Shown: piece after piece, positions 9,704 through 18,622 of the stretch
How positions within the stretch are numbered: position 1 is the first letter of the stretch
How the letters are laid out: each line of letters begins with the position of its first letter
NCBI RefSeq assembly: GCF_001999465.1
Contig: NZ_MQMF01000001.1
Coordinates: 186,001-250,000, forward strand
Length of the DNA: 64,000 nt
Reading direction: 5' to 3'
Source: Fictibacillus arsenicus
GTDB taxonomy: Bacteria; Bacillota; Bacilli; Bacillales; Fictibacillaceae
The notes under the pieces: model-generated
The model's input: the letters and a program-made list of their open reading frames with translations, nothing else
Told to the model about the DNA's origin: nothing
The model's database searches: none
Position numbers and translations under genes: made by a program

Positions 9704-9729
9704 AAACGGCTTTCACGTGAAAGCCGCTT
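9704..9729 (-). terminator. Terminator of gerE
   Basis: Perfect 20-bp palindrome CGGCTTTCACGTGAAAGCCG (9707-9726) with TTTTC on the minus strand side. It closes gerE and separates it from glcT. Confidence 0.8.
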
Positions 9730-9734
9730 CCTGA

Positions 9735-9959
9735 CTAAATCTCGAGTTCTCCAAGCCTCAATAACTCTACAACGGCTTGAGAGCGTCCTTTAACCCCAAG
9801 CTTTTGCATGGTATTCGAAATATGGTTTCGAACTGTTTTCTCACTAATGAATAATTGTTCCGCAATTTCTTTTGTGGTTTTGTCTTGGACTAATAGTTCG
9901 AAAACTTCTCTCTCTCTTTTTGTAAGTAGAGGCTTCGGTCGGTAGTGTTTATCTTTCAA
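9735..9959 (-). CDS. gerE: Spore coat regulator GerE
   Basis: A 74-residue LuxR-type DNA-binding protein that is almost only a helix-turn-helix: LLTKREREVFELLVQD, then TTKEIAEQLFISEKTVRNH, then MQKLGVKGRSQAVVELLRLGE. In B. subtilis it is the last mother-cell regulator, tuning sigma-K coat genes. I chose the TTG at 9957-9959. It lies 10 bases after AAGGAGG and gives the same 74-residue length as B. subtilis GerE. The in-frame GTG at 9966 touches the ribosome site and is less likely. Confidence 0.96.
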   Translation of the reverse strand: MKDKHYRPKPLLTKREREVFELLVQDKTTKEIAEQLFISEKTVRNHISNTMQKLGVKGRSQAVVELLRLGELEI

Positions 9960-10099
9960 TGAATTCACCCCTCCTTGCTAGGGTTTAGGAACCGCCAACG
10001 AATATTGGAAGTATTTAGTCAACATATACTATGTCATAACACATGTGTAAGTGACTTGGTTAAGTTAAAAAGTCCCCATAATATTCCATAATAAAATAA

Positions 10100-10130
10100 A
10101 AAAAAGCCCATTTTTTATATATGGGCTTTA
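10100..10130 (-). terminator. Terminator of ysmA
   Basis: AAAGCCCAT pairs with ATGGGCTTT, followed on the minus strand by a run of T. The 3' arm begins inside the last codons of ysmA. Confidence 0.8.
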
Positions 10131-10582
10131 TGTGAAAAGTTATCCAATTGTTTTTTTAATGTTTCATTCCACTTTAAAGGACGTCCGCTCTTCCTGGAAA
10201 TCTGAACAATTGCTCCTCTACCAGTGAAAACCGGTTTGTTCTCCTCATTGACTCCTAGGTAATGCAGATCAATAGAAGATGATCCTGCTTCATTAATTTT
10301 TACATATATCTTTAATGTCTCATCATACATGATTTGAGCAAGGTAATCACATTGCAGATCTGCGACAACTGGAATTTCCACGGAATCAGGCGCTCCCCAA
10401 GATGTCATCAAACCTAGTTCTTTAAAGAGGGCAATTCTTGCTTCTTCCATATAGATAAAGACGTTTGTGTTATTAACATGTCCAAAACCATCAATTTCGC
10501 CAAAGCGAACATTCAATTCGTGAAAAAAATGAAATCCCTTTTTCCATTCTTCCATATTTGAAATATAATCTTGTCTTGCCAT
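10115..10582 (-). CDS. ysmA: Hotdog-fold acyl-CoA thioesterase YsmA
   Basis: A 155-residue 4-hydroxybenzoyl-CoA-thioesterase-like hotdog protein. The catalytic motif FGEIDGFGHVNNTNVFIYMEE (about residues 27-47) carries the expected Asp and the HVNN loop. The substrate is unknown and presumably a fatty or aromatic acyl-CoA. It lies between sdhB and gerE, as in B. subtilis. The ATG is preceded by AAGGTGG-type spacing. About 150 bp separate it from sdhB, including that operon's terminator. Confidence 0.88.
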   Translation of the reverse strand: MARQDYISNMEEWKKGFHFFHELNVRFGEIDGFGHVNNTNVFIYMEEARIALFKELGLMTSWGAPDSVEIPVVADLQCDYLAQIMYDETLKIYVKINEAGSSSIDLHYLGVNEENKPVFTGRGAIVQISRKSGRPLKWNETLKKQLDNFSHKAHI

Positions 10583-10696
10583 TAGCTTACCACCTTTTAT
10601 CGAAATCTTTGCAATAGCTATCCCTTCGAGTCAGTCTAGGTGTGCTTGCTGCATCAAAAAATTCATCGTGCATAAGTTTTACTTCTTGATAGTGAA

Positions 10697-10722
10697 AAAA
10701 GCTTCTCCCTATCGAGAGAAGC
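10697..10722 (-). terminator. Terminator of sdhCAB
   Basis: GCTTCTC (10701-10707) pairs with GAGAAGC (10716-10722), followed on the minus strand by TTTTTTC, 14 bp after sdhB. Confidence 0.85.
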
Positions 10723-10735
10723 CTTTATCTATCAT

Positions 10736-11491
10736 TTATCTGTCACTTCCAAAGAAGTTCTTAAACGCTTGGAATGTAGTATCACGGTTAAGAGCTGCGA
10801 TAGAAGTTGTTAAAGGAATTCCTTTTGGACAAGACTGTACACAGTTTTGAGAGTTACCGCATTCTGCAAGTCCTCCATCATCCATAATCGCATTCAGTCG
10901 CTCTTCTTTATTCATTTCACCTGTTGGGTGTGCGTTAAACAGACGAACTTGTGAAAGTGGAGCTGGTCCAATAAAATCTGAATTGCTATTAACATTTGGA
11001 CAAGCCTCTAAGCAAACACCGCAAGTCATACACTTTGAAAGTTCATATGCCCATTGACGTTTAGTTTCAGGCATTCTCGGTCCTGGACCAAGATCGTACG
11101 TTCCATCGATCGGAATCCATGCTTTAACACGCTTAAGCGCATCGAACATTCTGCTTCTATCGATCGCAAGGTCACGAACAACCGGAAAAGTTTTCATTGG
11201 TTCAAGTCTGATTGGCTGTTCTAACTGATCAACAAGAGCCGTACAGGATTGACGAGGCTTTCCGTTGATAACCATTGAACATGCACCACAAACTTCTTCC
11301 AGACATCCCATCTCCCAAGTTACGGGAGTCGTAGCTTCACCTTTTGCATTTACAGGGTTTCTACGAATTTCCATAAGAGCAGATATAACGTTCATATTTG
11401 GACGATGCGGAATCTCAAACTCTTCTAAATATGGGGCAGTCTCTGGGTTATCTTGTCTTGATATGATGAATTTCACCATTTTTGTGCTCAT
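10736..11491 (-). CDS. sdhB: Succinate dehydrogenase iron-sulfur subunit
   Basis: A 251-residue electron-transfer subunit of complex II. It has an N-terminal [2Fe-2S] ferredoxin domain (CLEEVCGACSMVING and the later Cys near 80), then the C-terminal clusters in CMTCGVCLEACP and CGNSQNCVQSCP. It passes electrons from SdhA flavin to the menaquinone site in SdhC. The ATG follows AGGGGTGTAAAC and lies only 2 bp after the sdhA stop, so the two are coupled. Confidence 0.97.
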   Translation of the reverse strand: MSTKMVKFIISRQDNPETAPYLEEFEIPHRPNMNVISALMEIRRNPVNAKGEATTPVTWEMGCLEEVCGACSMVINGKPRQSCTALVDQLEQPIRLEPMKTFPVVRDLAIDRSRMFDALKRVKAWIPIDGTYDLGPGPRMPETKRQWAYELSKCMTCGVCLEACPNVNSNSDFIGPAPLSQVRLFNAHPTGEMNKEERLNAIMDDGGLAECGNSQNCVQSCPKGIPLTTSIAALNRDTTFQAFKNFFGSDR

Positions 11492-11493
11492 GT

Positions 11494-13254
11494 TTACACC
11501 CCTGCCTTCTTCTTAGAATAGTCACGTTTACGCGGCTGGATAAGCGAAACATCTACATCTTCGTACTCAAAATCAGGTCCGTTTGTTGCAGGATTGAATT
11601 TCGCTTTTGTAGTCTTTAACCATTGTTCATCATTACGTTCAGGGAAATCAGGTTTGTAATGCGCACCACGGCTCTCATCACGGTTTAATGCTCCAAGAGT
11701 AATAACACGTGCAAGTTGAAGCATGTGCCATAACTGGCGAGTGAACGATGCTCCCTGATTACTCCACTTAGAAGTATCATTAATATTGATGTTCTTATAG
11801 CGCTGCATCAATTCCTGAATCTTTTCATCTGTTTGTTTCAATTTATCATTGTATCTAACAACCGTTACATTATCAGTCATCCATTCTCCTAATTCTTTAT
11901 GGATCACATATGCATTTTCAGTTCCATCCATAGAAAGGATGTTGTTATATACTTCTTGATCTTTCTTAACTTGGTTCTCGAATACAGAAGAAGAAACATC
12001 TTCAACTGTCTTTTCCAAACCTCTGATGTATTTAACTGCAGACGGACCAGCCATCATTCCGCCAAAAATAGCAGATAATAGAGAGTTAGCTCCTAATCTG
12101 TTTGCACCATGGTATTGGTACTCACACTCACCTGCAGCGAAAAGACCTGGAATGTTTGTCATTTGATCATAATCTACCCACATGCCGCCCATTGAATAGT
12201 GAACCGCAGGGAAGATCTTCATTGGAACTTTACGAGGATCATCTCCCATGAATTTTTCATAGATTTCAATGATTCCACCAAGTTTAATATCAAGTTCTTT
12301 TGGATCCTTGTGTGAAAGATCCAGGTATACCATGTTCTCTCCATTGATACCGAGCTTTAAATCTACACAAACATGGAAAATTTCACGTGTTGCAATATCA
12401 CGCGGAACAAGGTTTCCATAAGCAGGATATTTCTCTTCAAGGAAATACCACGGCTTTCCATCTTTATATGTCCAAACACGGCCGCCTTCACCACGTGCCG
12501 ATTCACTCATCAATCGAAGCTTATCGTCACCAGGGATAGCAGTTGGATGAATTTGAATAAACTCACCATTTGCATAATGAACACCTTGCTGATAAAGAGC
12601 TGAAGCTGCTCCACCTGTGTTGATTACGGAGTTCGTAGATTTACCGAAGATGATACCAGGTCCGCCTGTTGCCATGATAACAGCATCTGCTGCAAAGCTG
12701 ACAATTTCCATAGTCTTTAAGTTTTGAGCAGTAACACCGCGGCATTGACCTTCATCATCAATGATTGCCGATAAGAATTCCCAGCCTTCGTACTTTGTAA
12801 CAAGTCCTGCAACTTCATGACGGCGAACCTGCTCATCAAGTGCATATAACAATTGCTGTCCTGTTGTCGCACCAGCGAACGCTGTACGGTGATGCTGAGT
12901 TCCTCCAAAACGGCGGAAATCAAGCAAACCTTCAGGTGTTCTGTTGAACATAACACCCATACGGTCCATTAAGTGGATAATTCCAGGAGCAGCATCACAC
13001 ATAGCTTTTACAGGAGGCTGATTTGCTAAGAAGTCACCGCCATAAACTGAATCATCAAAGTGTTCCCAAGGCGAATCCCCTTCACCCTTTGTATTTACAG
13101 CACCGTTTATACCGCCTTGAGCACAAACAGAATGCGAACGTTTTACTGGAACTACTGAAAAGAGGTCGACATTTACACCAGCTTCAGCTGCTTTAATTGT
13201 AGCCATTAACCCGGCGAGACCTCCGCCAACAACGATAATTTTTTGATTACTCAA
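11494..13254 (-). CDS. sdhA: Succinate dehydrogenase flavoprotein subunit
   Basis: A 586-residue flavoprotein that oxidises succinate to fumarate. It has an N-terminal FAD-binding GGGLAGLMATIKAAEAG, the covalent flavin His in KRSHSVCAQGGINGA (about 42), and the substrate region with HPTAIPG and the active-site Arg/His in SESARGEGGRVW and VHYSMGGMW. It is the second gene of sdhCAB, 15 bp after sdhC. Length matches the Bacillus enzyme. Confidence 0.98.
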   Translation of the reverse strand: MSNQKIIVVGGGLAGLMATIKAAEAGVNVDLFSVVPVKRSHSVCAQGGINGAVNTKGEGDSPWEHFDDSVYGGDFLANQPPVKAMCDAAPGIIHLMDRMGVMFNRTPEGLLDFRRFGGTQHHRTAFAGATTGQQLLYALDEQVRRHEVAGLVTKYEGWEFLSAIIDDEGQCRGVTAQNLKTMEIVSFAADAVIMATGGPGIIFGKSTNSVINTGGAASALYQQGVHYANGEFIQIHPTAIPGDDKLRLMSESARGEGGRVWTYKDGKPWYFLEEKYPAYGNLVPRDIATREIFHVCVDLKLGINGENMVYLDLSHKDPKELDIKLGGIIEIYEKFMGDDPRKVPMKIFPAVHYSMGGMWVDYDQMTNIPGLFAAGECEYQYHGANRLGANSLLSAIFGGMMAGPSAVKYIRGLEKTVEDVSSSVFENQVKKDQEVYNNILSMDGTENAYVIHKELGEWMTDNVTVVRYNDKLKQTDEKIQELMQRYKNININDTSKWSNQGASFTRQLWHMLQLARVITLGALNRDESRGAHYKPDFPERNDEQWLKTTKAKFNPATNGPDFEYEDVDVSLIQPRKRDYSKKKAGV

Positions 13255-13269
13255 TTTGTCTCACCCCTT

Positions 13270-13878
13270 TTAAATAAATGCAAAAATAGTACGTACGCTA
13301 ACGATAGCAAGTGCTACGAACACACCCATCGTTACGTAAGTTGAAATCTTCTGTGAACGAGGCGAAACAGTAAGGCCCCAGCTGACAAAGAACGACCATA
13401 GTCCGTTAGCAAAATGAAATACTGCAGATAATACTCCGATTAAGTAGAACGCGATCATAAATGGAGAGCTTAAAATATCAGCCATCATTGAAAAGTTTAC
13501 TTCCGCTCCCAACGCTGCCTGAACGCGTGTTTCCCAAACATGCCATGCAATAAAAATTAAAGTGATAACACCTGTTACACGCTGAACAAGGAACATCATA
13601 TTGCGGAAATATCCATAGCGGCTAACGTTATTTTTAGCCTGAAACGTTATATAAAGACCATAAACCGCATGAAATAAAATCGGTAAGTAAATCACAAAAG
13701 TTTCTAGGAAAATACGAAACGGCAGATTTTCCATAAAATGTGCTGCGGCGTTAAATGCATCAGCATCCTTAGTTGCAAAATGGTTTACAACCAAGTGCTG
13801 AACGAGAAAAAGCCCGATAGGAATAACTCCTAAAAGTGAATGAATCCTTCTGTTTACAAAATCCTTACTGCCAGCCAT
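13270..13878 (-). CDS. sdhC: Succinate dehydrogenase cytochrome b558
   Basis: A 202-residue membrane anchor with five predicted helices and several conserved haem-ligand histidines (RRIHSLLGV, VQHLVVNHFA, LFHAVYGLY, IAWHVWE, VFHFANGLW). It holds the two haems of the Bacillus-type complex II and reduces menaquinone. ATG after GAAGGGGGCAAGAA. It is the first gene of the operon, behind the promoter at 14015-14043. Confidence 0.97.
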   Translation of the reverse strand: MAGSKDFVNRRIHSLLGVIPIGLFLVQHLVVNHFATKDADAFNAAAHFMENLPFRIFLETFVIYLPILFHAVYGLYITFQAKNNVSRYGYFRNMMFLVQRVTGVITLIFIAWHVWETRVQAALGAEVNFSMMADILSSPFMIAFYLIGVLSAVFHFANGLWSFFVSWGLTVSPRSQKISTYVTMGVFVALAIVSVRTIFAFI

Positions 13879-14014
13879 TTTCTTGCCCCCTTCAAATTTA
13901 GCCTCTCTCTGGCTGCTAATCTTTTGTTCCTCTCCACATGTAAGCGTTTTAAGTTTCCTCTTTTTTTGAGGAAAAAGTGTTAAACAATTAGTTTAATCAA
14001 CTAGCAACATGTCC

Positions 14015-14056
14015 ATTTTACTCCCATCGTTTGACACCGTCAAGAAAACGCTAACA
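14015..14056 (-). promoter_or_regulatory. sdhCAB promoter with possible cre
   Basis: On the minus strand TTGACG (14038-14043), 17 bp, TAAAAT (14015-14020) is a good sigma-A promoter, giving a leader of about 130 nt. Just upstream, AAGAAAACGCTAACA (14042-14056) matches the CcpA cre consensus with one mismatch. The cre call is tentative. Confidence 0.65.
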
Positions 14057-14182
14057 ACTTAATTGTGATATTTTATTGCTACATCAGCGTTTTTTCTTTA
14101 TTACTTTTTCGACAAATACCGAGTTGCTATAGAGTTTGCTCCTCTTACCCGTTATAATAAAAATAGAAAGAAGGGATGCAGA

Positions 14183-14629
14183 ATGTTTAAACAAAAAACA
14201 AAGGACGAGACTACCCCTGCCGAAAAGCCTTCTGTTTCAGCTTTTGGGTACGAGATCCTTCGCAGCGATTTGTTACCTGAACTTCTTGGTAAACAAGAAA
14301 GAAATATTTTATATTGGGCTGGCAGACACCTTGCCAGAAAATACCCTTTACATACAATGGAAGAAGTAAGTGCTTTCTTCAAAGAGGCTGGCTGGGGTAA
14401 TCTCGAAATGATTGAAGCATCAAAAACAGAAATGGTGTTTTCACTTCATTCATTACTGATCGAACAGAGAATCGAGAATTTCCAGCACAACACTTTTAGC
14501 TTAGAAGCTGGTTTTCTAGCAGAACAAATTCAGCTGCAAAAAAAATGTACAACTGAAGCGCTTGAGTCAATGAAACGGAATAAAGTTTCCATAACGGTCC
14601 AATGGGACAAAAAAGATACGATCGAATAA
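14183..14629 (+). CDS. yslB: DUF2507 protein YslB
   Basis: A 148-residue cytoplasmic protein of the YslB family (DUF2507), related in fold to the V4R-type regulatory domain. No catalytic motif is visible and the role is unknown. It is transcribed divergently from sdhC and convergently with lysC, exactly as in B. subtilis. Start ATG follows AAGAAGGGATGCAG. A TATAAT at 14154-14159 may be its -10 box. Confidence 0.88.
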   Translation: MFKQKTKDETTPAEKPSVSAFGYEILRSDLLPELLGKQERNILYWAGRHLARKYPLHTMEEVSAFFKEAGWGNLEMIEASKTEMVFSLHSLLIEQRIENFQHNTFSLEAGFLAEQIQLQKKCTTEALESMKRNKVSITVQWDKKDTIE

Positions 14630-14631
14630 AC

Positions 14632-14656
14632 AAAAGCCGGCTGATGCCGGCTTTTT
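14632..14656. terminator. Shared yslB/lysC bidirectional terminator
   Basis: AAAAGCCGGC pairs with GCCGGCTTTT around TGAT, with A and T runs on both sides, between the convergent ends of yslB and lysC. Confidence 0.9.
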
Positions 14657-14669
14657 CAGTTGTGAGAAA

Positions 14670-15908
14670 TTATTGGTTCTGAATAGGTACACGTGCATCT
14701 AATTCAAATGTGTCATGAAGAGTTTCGATTGATTTAATCATATCTTCCTGTTTTACTACAGTTGAAACCTTAATTTCAGATGTACTAACCATTTTAATCA
14801 TTACATCTTGGTCGGACAAAGCTTTAAACATCATTGCTGCTACACCAGGGTTGGAGATCATTCCTGAACCAACGATGGATACTTTAGCAAGGTTGCCTTC
14901 ATAGCTGATTGATTCAAAGCCCAGTTTATCTTGGTTTTCAGCAAGTACTTCTTGAGTGTCTGACAATATACTGGAGTCAATGGAAAAAGAGATATTGGTC
15001 TTTTCTTCGTTCATCACGTTTTGAATGATAATGTCTACATTTATCCCGTTGCTTGCCAAGATCGTGAATAAATCCGACAAAGCATTTATTTCATTTGGCA
15101 TGTTGGTTACCGTAATCTTTGTTATGTTACCTTCAAAAGCTAAACCTCTTACCATTAAGTTTTGTTCCATCGTTGCTTCCTCCTCTACTAGCGTTCCTCG
15201 TTCATCACTCATACTTGATCTGACTTCTAAAACGATTGAATAGTTTTTTGCAAATTCTACAGCTCTTGGGTGCAGAACACCGGCCCCAAGATTAGCCATT
15301 TCAAGCATTTCATCATAAGAAATAGATGGTATTTTTCTTGCTGTTTTAACTGCACGGGGATCAGTCGTGTAAACACCGGTAACATCTGTATAAATATCAC
15401 AGCGATCGGCTTTCAATGCGGCTGCCAGCGCTACAGCTGTTGTATCTGATCCGCCTCTTCCAAGTGTTGCGATATCATTCGTTTCAGGAATCAAGCCTTG
15501 AAATCCTGCAACCACCACAATATTTCCGTCTTTTAACAATTTGTTGATCCGTTCAGAATCAATGTCTAGTATTCTAGCATTTGAATGATTATTTTCTGTT
15601 TGAATACCTGCTTGCCAGCCTGTAAGGGAAAGAGCTTTATAACCTTCCTGATGCAAAGACATCGTTAATAAAGCTATAGTGACTTGTTCACCGGTTGTGA
15701 GGAGCATATCCATTTCACGCTTAGAAGGATTTTTGCTGATTTCTCCAGCCAATCTAACAAGTTCATCTGTTGTTTTGCCCATTGCAGAAACGACAACAAC
15801 AACTTCATTGCCATTGTTGACTTCATTGATAATTCTTTTTGCAGCATTTTGAATCCGTTCAACCGAACCAACACTTGTACCGCCAAATTTTTGTACGATT
15901 CTCCCCAT
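14670..15908 (-). CDS. lysC: Lysine-sensitive aspartokinase
   Basis: A 412-residue aspartate kinase, first step of the lysine/threonine/methionine and diaminopimelate pathways. The kinase part (about 1-250) has QKFGGTSVGS, TTGEQVT and GRGGSDTTAVALAA; two ACT domains follow (about 270-405). It most resembles the lysine-regulated LysC of B. subtilis. I prefer the ATG at 15906-15908; a TTG three codons upstream is possible. The lysine riboswitch at 16185-16440 governs it, and a palindromic repeat lies between the riboswitch terminator and the gene. An internal start for a beta subunit is known in B. subtilis and was not assessed here. Confidence 0.96.
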   Translation of the reverse strand: MGRIVQKFGGTSVGSVERIQNAAKRIINEVNNGNEVVVVVSAMGKTTDELVRLAGEISKNPSKREMDMLLTTGEQVTIALLTMSLHQEGYKALSLTGWQAGIQTENNHSNARILDIDSERINKLLKDGNIVVVAGFQGLIPETNDIATLGRGGSDTTAVALAAALKADRCDIYTDVTGVYTTDPRAVKTARKIPSISYDEMLEMANLGAGVLHPRAVEFAKNYSIVLEVRSSMSDERGTLVEEEATMEQNLMVRGLAFEGNITKITVTNMPNEINALSDLFTILASNGINVDIIIQNVMNEEKTNISFSIDSSILSDTQEVLAENQDKLGFESISYEGNLAKVSIVGSGMISNPGVAAMMFKALSDQDVMIKMVSTSEIKVSTVVKQEDMIKSIETLHDTFELDARVPIQNQ

Positions 15909-15958
15909 CTTCTCCAAATCCTTTCCTGTTGTAATTTTCTATCTCTTTTAAAAACAAA

Positions 15959-16180
15959 GGCTGTTTTCGCTAACGTTGTTGCTCTATGAAAGTAGTTGAT
16001 TTCCGTTCCAGGATACTCGCTTTCCGCGGGGGGGTACGGTGAGCCCACTCGCCGCCTTGCGACATTGAATGGTCTCACCTGTCCCGCTTATCCCGCAGGA
16101 GTCTCGCACCTTGCACTCCAATCAACTAGTCAGTGAAGAAATTAGAAAACTGAACATAAGCAACAACCTTAAGATAAGAA
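15959..16180. repeat. Palindromic repeat R3 in the lysC leader
   Basis: Begins GGCTGTTTTCGC, then GTTGTTGCTC, GTAGTTGATTTCCG, the GC-rich hairpin core with GGTGAGCCC...GGTCTCACC, then CTCCAATCAAC and a right end containing AAGCAACAA. It lies between the lysine riboswitch terminator and the lysC start, so it forms part of the lysC mRNA. Confidence 0.85.
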
Positions 16181-16184
16181 CTAA

Positions 16185-16440
16185 AACAAAAAAGCAACAA
16201 TAAGGAAAAACCCTATTGTTGCTATATCCGCAGCAAGCCAAGTTTGTTTCCCCCTAGTGAGATAGTCCTCCACACAAGTCCTGGGGGGAATTGTGTGACA
16301 GCTCTGTATTTATTCAATACAGGTCCAGCATAAAAGGCTAGAAGTCCTTTTACACTTCGGCAAGAATCCCCTTTCTTCCACCCTCGCAAGAGCTTCTTCT
16401 CTTCAGATGGGATACTATTGGTTCCTGCTCCTCTACCATC
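16185..16440 (-). ncRNA. Lysine riboswitch (L box) of lysC
   Basis: The minus strand carries the L-box signatures in order: GGTAGAGGAGC, AGTAT, GCCGAAG, GCTGG, TGAATAAAT with GCTGTCA, and GGAGGACTATCTCA, from about 16440 down to 16257. A terminator follows (stem GCAACAATA/TATTGTTGC at 16194-16222, then TTTTTTG). Lysine binding should favour termination and reduce aspartokinase. Confidence 0.92.
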
Positions 16441-16508
16441 ACTTCATTAGAAGCATGGCATATTTATAAAGTTGGTCTCATTTTAACAAAGTTACTAAAT
16501 GACTGCAA

Positions 16509-18284
16509 CTAGTCTTTTGATAAAAATGCTTTGTTTATTTCTTCCGCAACTGCTCTTGGCACTCCCGCTTCCTGAATCTCTTCTACAGTTGCCTCTTTCA
16601 TTTTTTTCATTGAACCGAAGTGACGGAGCAGCATCTTCTTTCTTTTCTCTCCTATCCCAGCAATGCCATCCAAAGTTGACTCGAACATACTTTTTGACCG
16701 AACCTTGCGATGAAAAGAAATGGCAAATCGATGCACTTCATCCTGCACTCTTTGCAGCAAGTAAAATTCTTGGCTGTTTCTCGGAAGATGGATCATCTCA
16801 GGAGGATCACCAAGCCACAATTGAGAAGTGCGGTGCTTCTCATCCTTTGACAGCCCGGCAACAGGGATGAAAAGATTAAGTTCGTTTTCAAGTACATCTT
16901 GAGCAGCTGAAATTTGGCCTTTCCCGCCATCAATCAGGATTAAGCTTGGCAATTCACCTTCTTCTCTAAGCAATCTGGAATACCTTCTGCGAACTACTTC
17001 CTTCATAGAAGCATAGTCATCAGGACCCTCGACGGATTTAATCTTATACTTTCGATAATCCTTCTTATAAGGCTTCCCGTCAACAAAGACGACCATAGCT
17101 GAAACTGGGTCTGTACCGTGAATGTTAGAGTTATCGAAAGCTTCAATTCTGTATGGCGGAGCAATCCCCATTCTTTCGCCTAAGTTTTCGACTGCTTTTA
17201 TTGTCCGTGCTTCATCCTGCTCGATTAATGCAAACTTTTCGTTTAATGCAAGAGTTGCATTTTTTGTGGCCAATTCAACTAGTTCTTTCTTTTGTCCTTT
17301 TTGAGGCTGAAGAACTTTAACTTTCAGAAGCTCTTGAATCATATTAGCATCCACTTGTTTGGGCAAAAGAATTTCTTTTGGAAGCAGATGATTTTTCTGA
17401 AGATAAAACTGGCCAATAAAAGTAAGCAGGTCTTCGTGCGCCTCCCCGTAAAAAGGGAACACAGATATATCTCTAGCAATAACTTTTCCTTGCCGAATAA
17501 AAAACACCTGTACACACATCCAGCCTTTATCGAAATGATAACCGAATACATCTCTGTCGACTAAATCAGAAGTCATCATCTTTTGTTTTTCCATAACGGC
17601 TTCAATATGCTGGATCTGATCACGAAGTTCTTTCGCACGCTCGAAGTTTAATGCCTCAGATGCTTCAAGCATTTTTTCTGACAGCTGTGTCTTCACATCC
17701 TGGTAACCGCCATTCAGAAACTTGATGATACCTTCTACCATTTGTTTGTTCTGTTCATCTGAAACTTCATAAACACATGGACCAAGGCATTGCCCAATAT
17801 GATAATAGAGGCAGACTCTTTTCGGCATCGTGTCACATTTTCTCAGCGGAAAAATACGATCCAGGAGTTTTTTTGTTTCTTGTGCAGCATATGCGTTAAC
17901 AAAGGGGCCAAAATATTTCCCGCCGTCTTTCTTTATCTTCCTAGTGTATAAGAGCCGAGGTTGTTTTTCAGAAGTAACTTTTAAGTATGGATAGCTTTTA
18001 TCATCTTTTAACATGACGTTGTAACGCGGATCATGTTTTTTGATTAGATTCATCTCGAGAACTAAAGCTTCCATTTCAGTTGAAGTGACAATATATTCAA
18101 AGTCTCTGATCTCACTGACTAACCGCTGGGTTTTTCCGTCATGCGATCCAGAAAAATAGGATTTCACTCTATTTTTTAATACTTTTGCTTTCCCTACATA
18201 GATTACTTTTCCAAATTCATTCTTCATTAAATAGCAGCCAGGCTGATCAGGAAGAAGCATCAATTTTTGTTTAATTGAGGTCAA
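16509..18284 (-). CDS. uvrC: Excinuclease ABC subunit C
   Basis: A 591-residue nucleotide-excision-repair nuclease that makes both cuts around a lesion in UvrB-DNA complexes. It has an N-terminal GIY-YIG domain ([19 protein letters not shown], about 16-95), a UVR motif ([11 protein letters not shown], about 210), a C-terminal RNase H-like domain ([31 protein letters not shown]) and a terminal helix-hairpin-helix ([17 protein letters not shown]). The TTG start at 18282-18284 follows GAGGGGTGG at normal spacing. It follows trxA in B. subtilis; here a four-gene operon lies between them. Confidence 0.96.
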   Translation of the reverse strand: MTSIKQKLMLLPDQPGCYLMKNEFGKVIYVGKAKVLKNRVKSYFSGSHDGKTQRLVSEIRDFEYIVTSTEMEALVLEMNLIKKHDPRYNVMLKDDKSYPYLKVTSEKQPRLLYTRKIKKDGGKYFGPFVNAYAAQETKKLLDRIFPLRKCDTMPKRVCLYYHIGQCLGPCVYEVSDEQNKQMVEGIIKFLNGGYQDVKTQLSEKMLEASEALNFERAKELRDQIQHIEAVMEKQKMMTSDLVDRDVFGYHFDKGWMCVQVFFIRQGKVIARDISVFPFYGEAHEDLLTFIGQFYLQKNHLLPKEILLPKQVDANMIQELLKVKVLQPQKGQKKELVELATKNATLALNEKFALIEQDEARTIKAVENLGERMGIAPPYRIEAFDNSNIHGTDPVSAMVVFVDGKPYKKDYRKYKIKSVEGPDDYASMKEVVRRRYSRLLREEGELPSLILIDGGKGQISAAQDVLENELNLFIPVAGLSKDEKHRTSQLWLGDPPEMIHLPRNSQEFYLLQRVQDEVHRFAISFHRKVRSKSMFESTLDGIAGIGEKRKKMLLRHFGSMKKMKEATVEEIQEAGVPRAVAEEINKAFLSKD

Positions 18285-18384
18285 TATTTATCCACCCCTC
18301 TGGTGTACCCATTATTTAATCATAATATCATAGAAAATGACTTTTTTAATTCATTACCGCTCATCCCTTTTTTCTGATCTTGCT

Positions 18385-18580
18385 TTTGGCTCGATTTTTT
18401 CATTCACTTCATTGACAAGTTGATTGGAGTGGAAGATGCGAGACTCCTGCAGGATGAGTGGGACAGGTGAGACTCCTGATAGCGCAGAGCGCTAGGAGGC
18501 TCACCGCACACCCTGCGGAAAGCGAGCATCTGGAGCGGAAATCAACTTCTTACAAATCATTAAAGTTTTCGAAAGAAGCC
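18385..18580. repeat. Palindromic repeat R4
   Basis: Complete core in the opposite reading: GTTGATTGGAGTGGAAG, GAGACTCCTGC, GGACAGGTGAGACTCC...GGAGGCTCACC, GCGGAAAGCGAGC, GGAGCGGAAATCAAC, and a right end GTTTTCGAAAGAAGCC. It lies between uvrC and the terminator of the glycosyltransferase operon. Confidence 0.85.
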
Positions 18581-18585
18581 TTAAA

Positions 18586-18613
18586 AAAGACCTGCCTCAG
18601 TAGGCAGGTCTTG
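18586..18613 (-). terminator. Terminator of the Fur-box glycan operon
   Basis: AAGACCTGCCT pairs with AGGCAGGTCTT around CAGT, followed by TTTTTTAAG on the minus strand, 10 bp after the glycosyltransferase. Confidence 0.9.
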
Positions 18614-18622
18614 AAATGATAA

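Noticed and set aside
14152-14382. 76-codon minus-strand frame opposite yslB
   Set aside because: Shadow of the well-supported yslB; no ribosome site.
15674-16078. 134-codon frame upstream of and within lysC
   Set aside because: Out of frame with lysC and continuing into repeat R3; no independent support.
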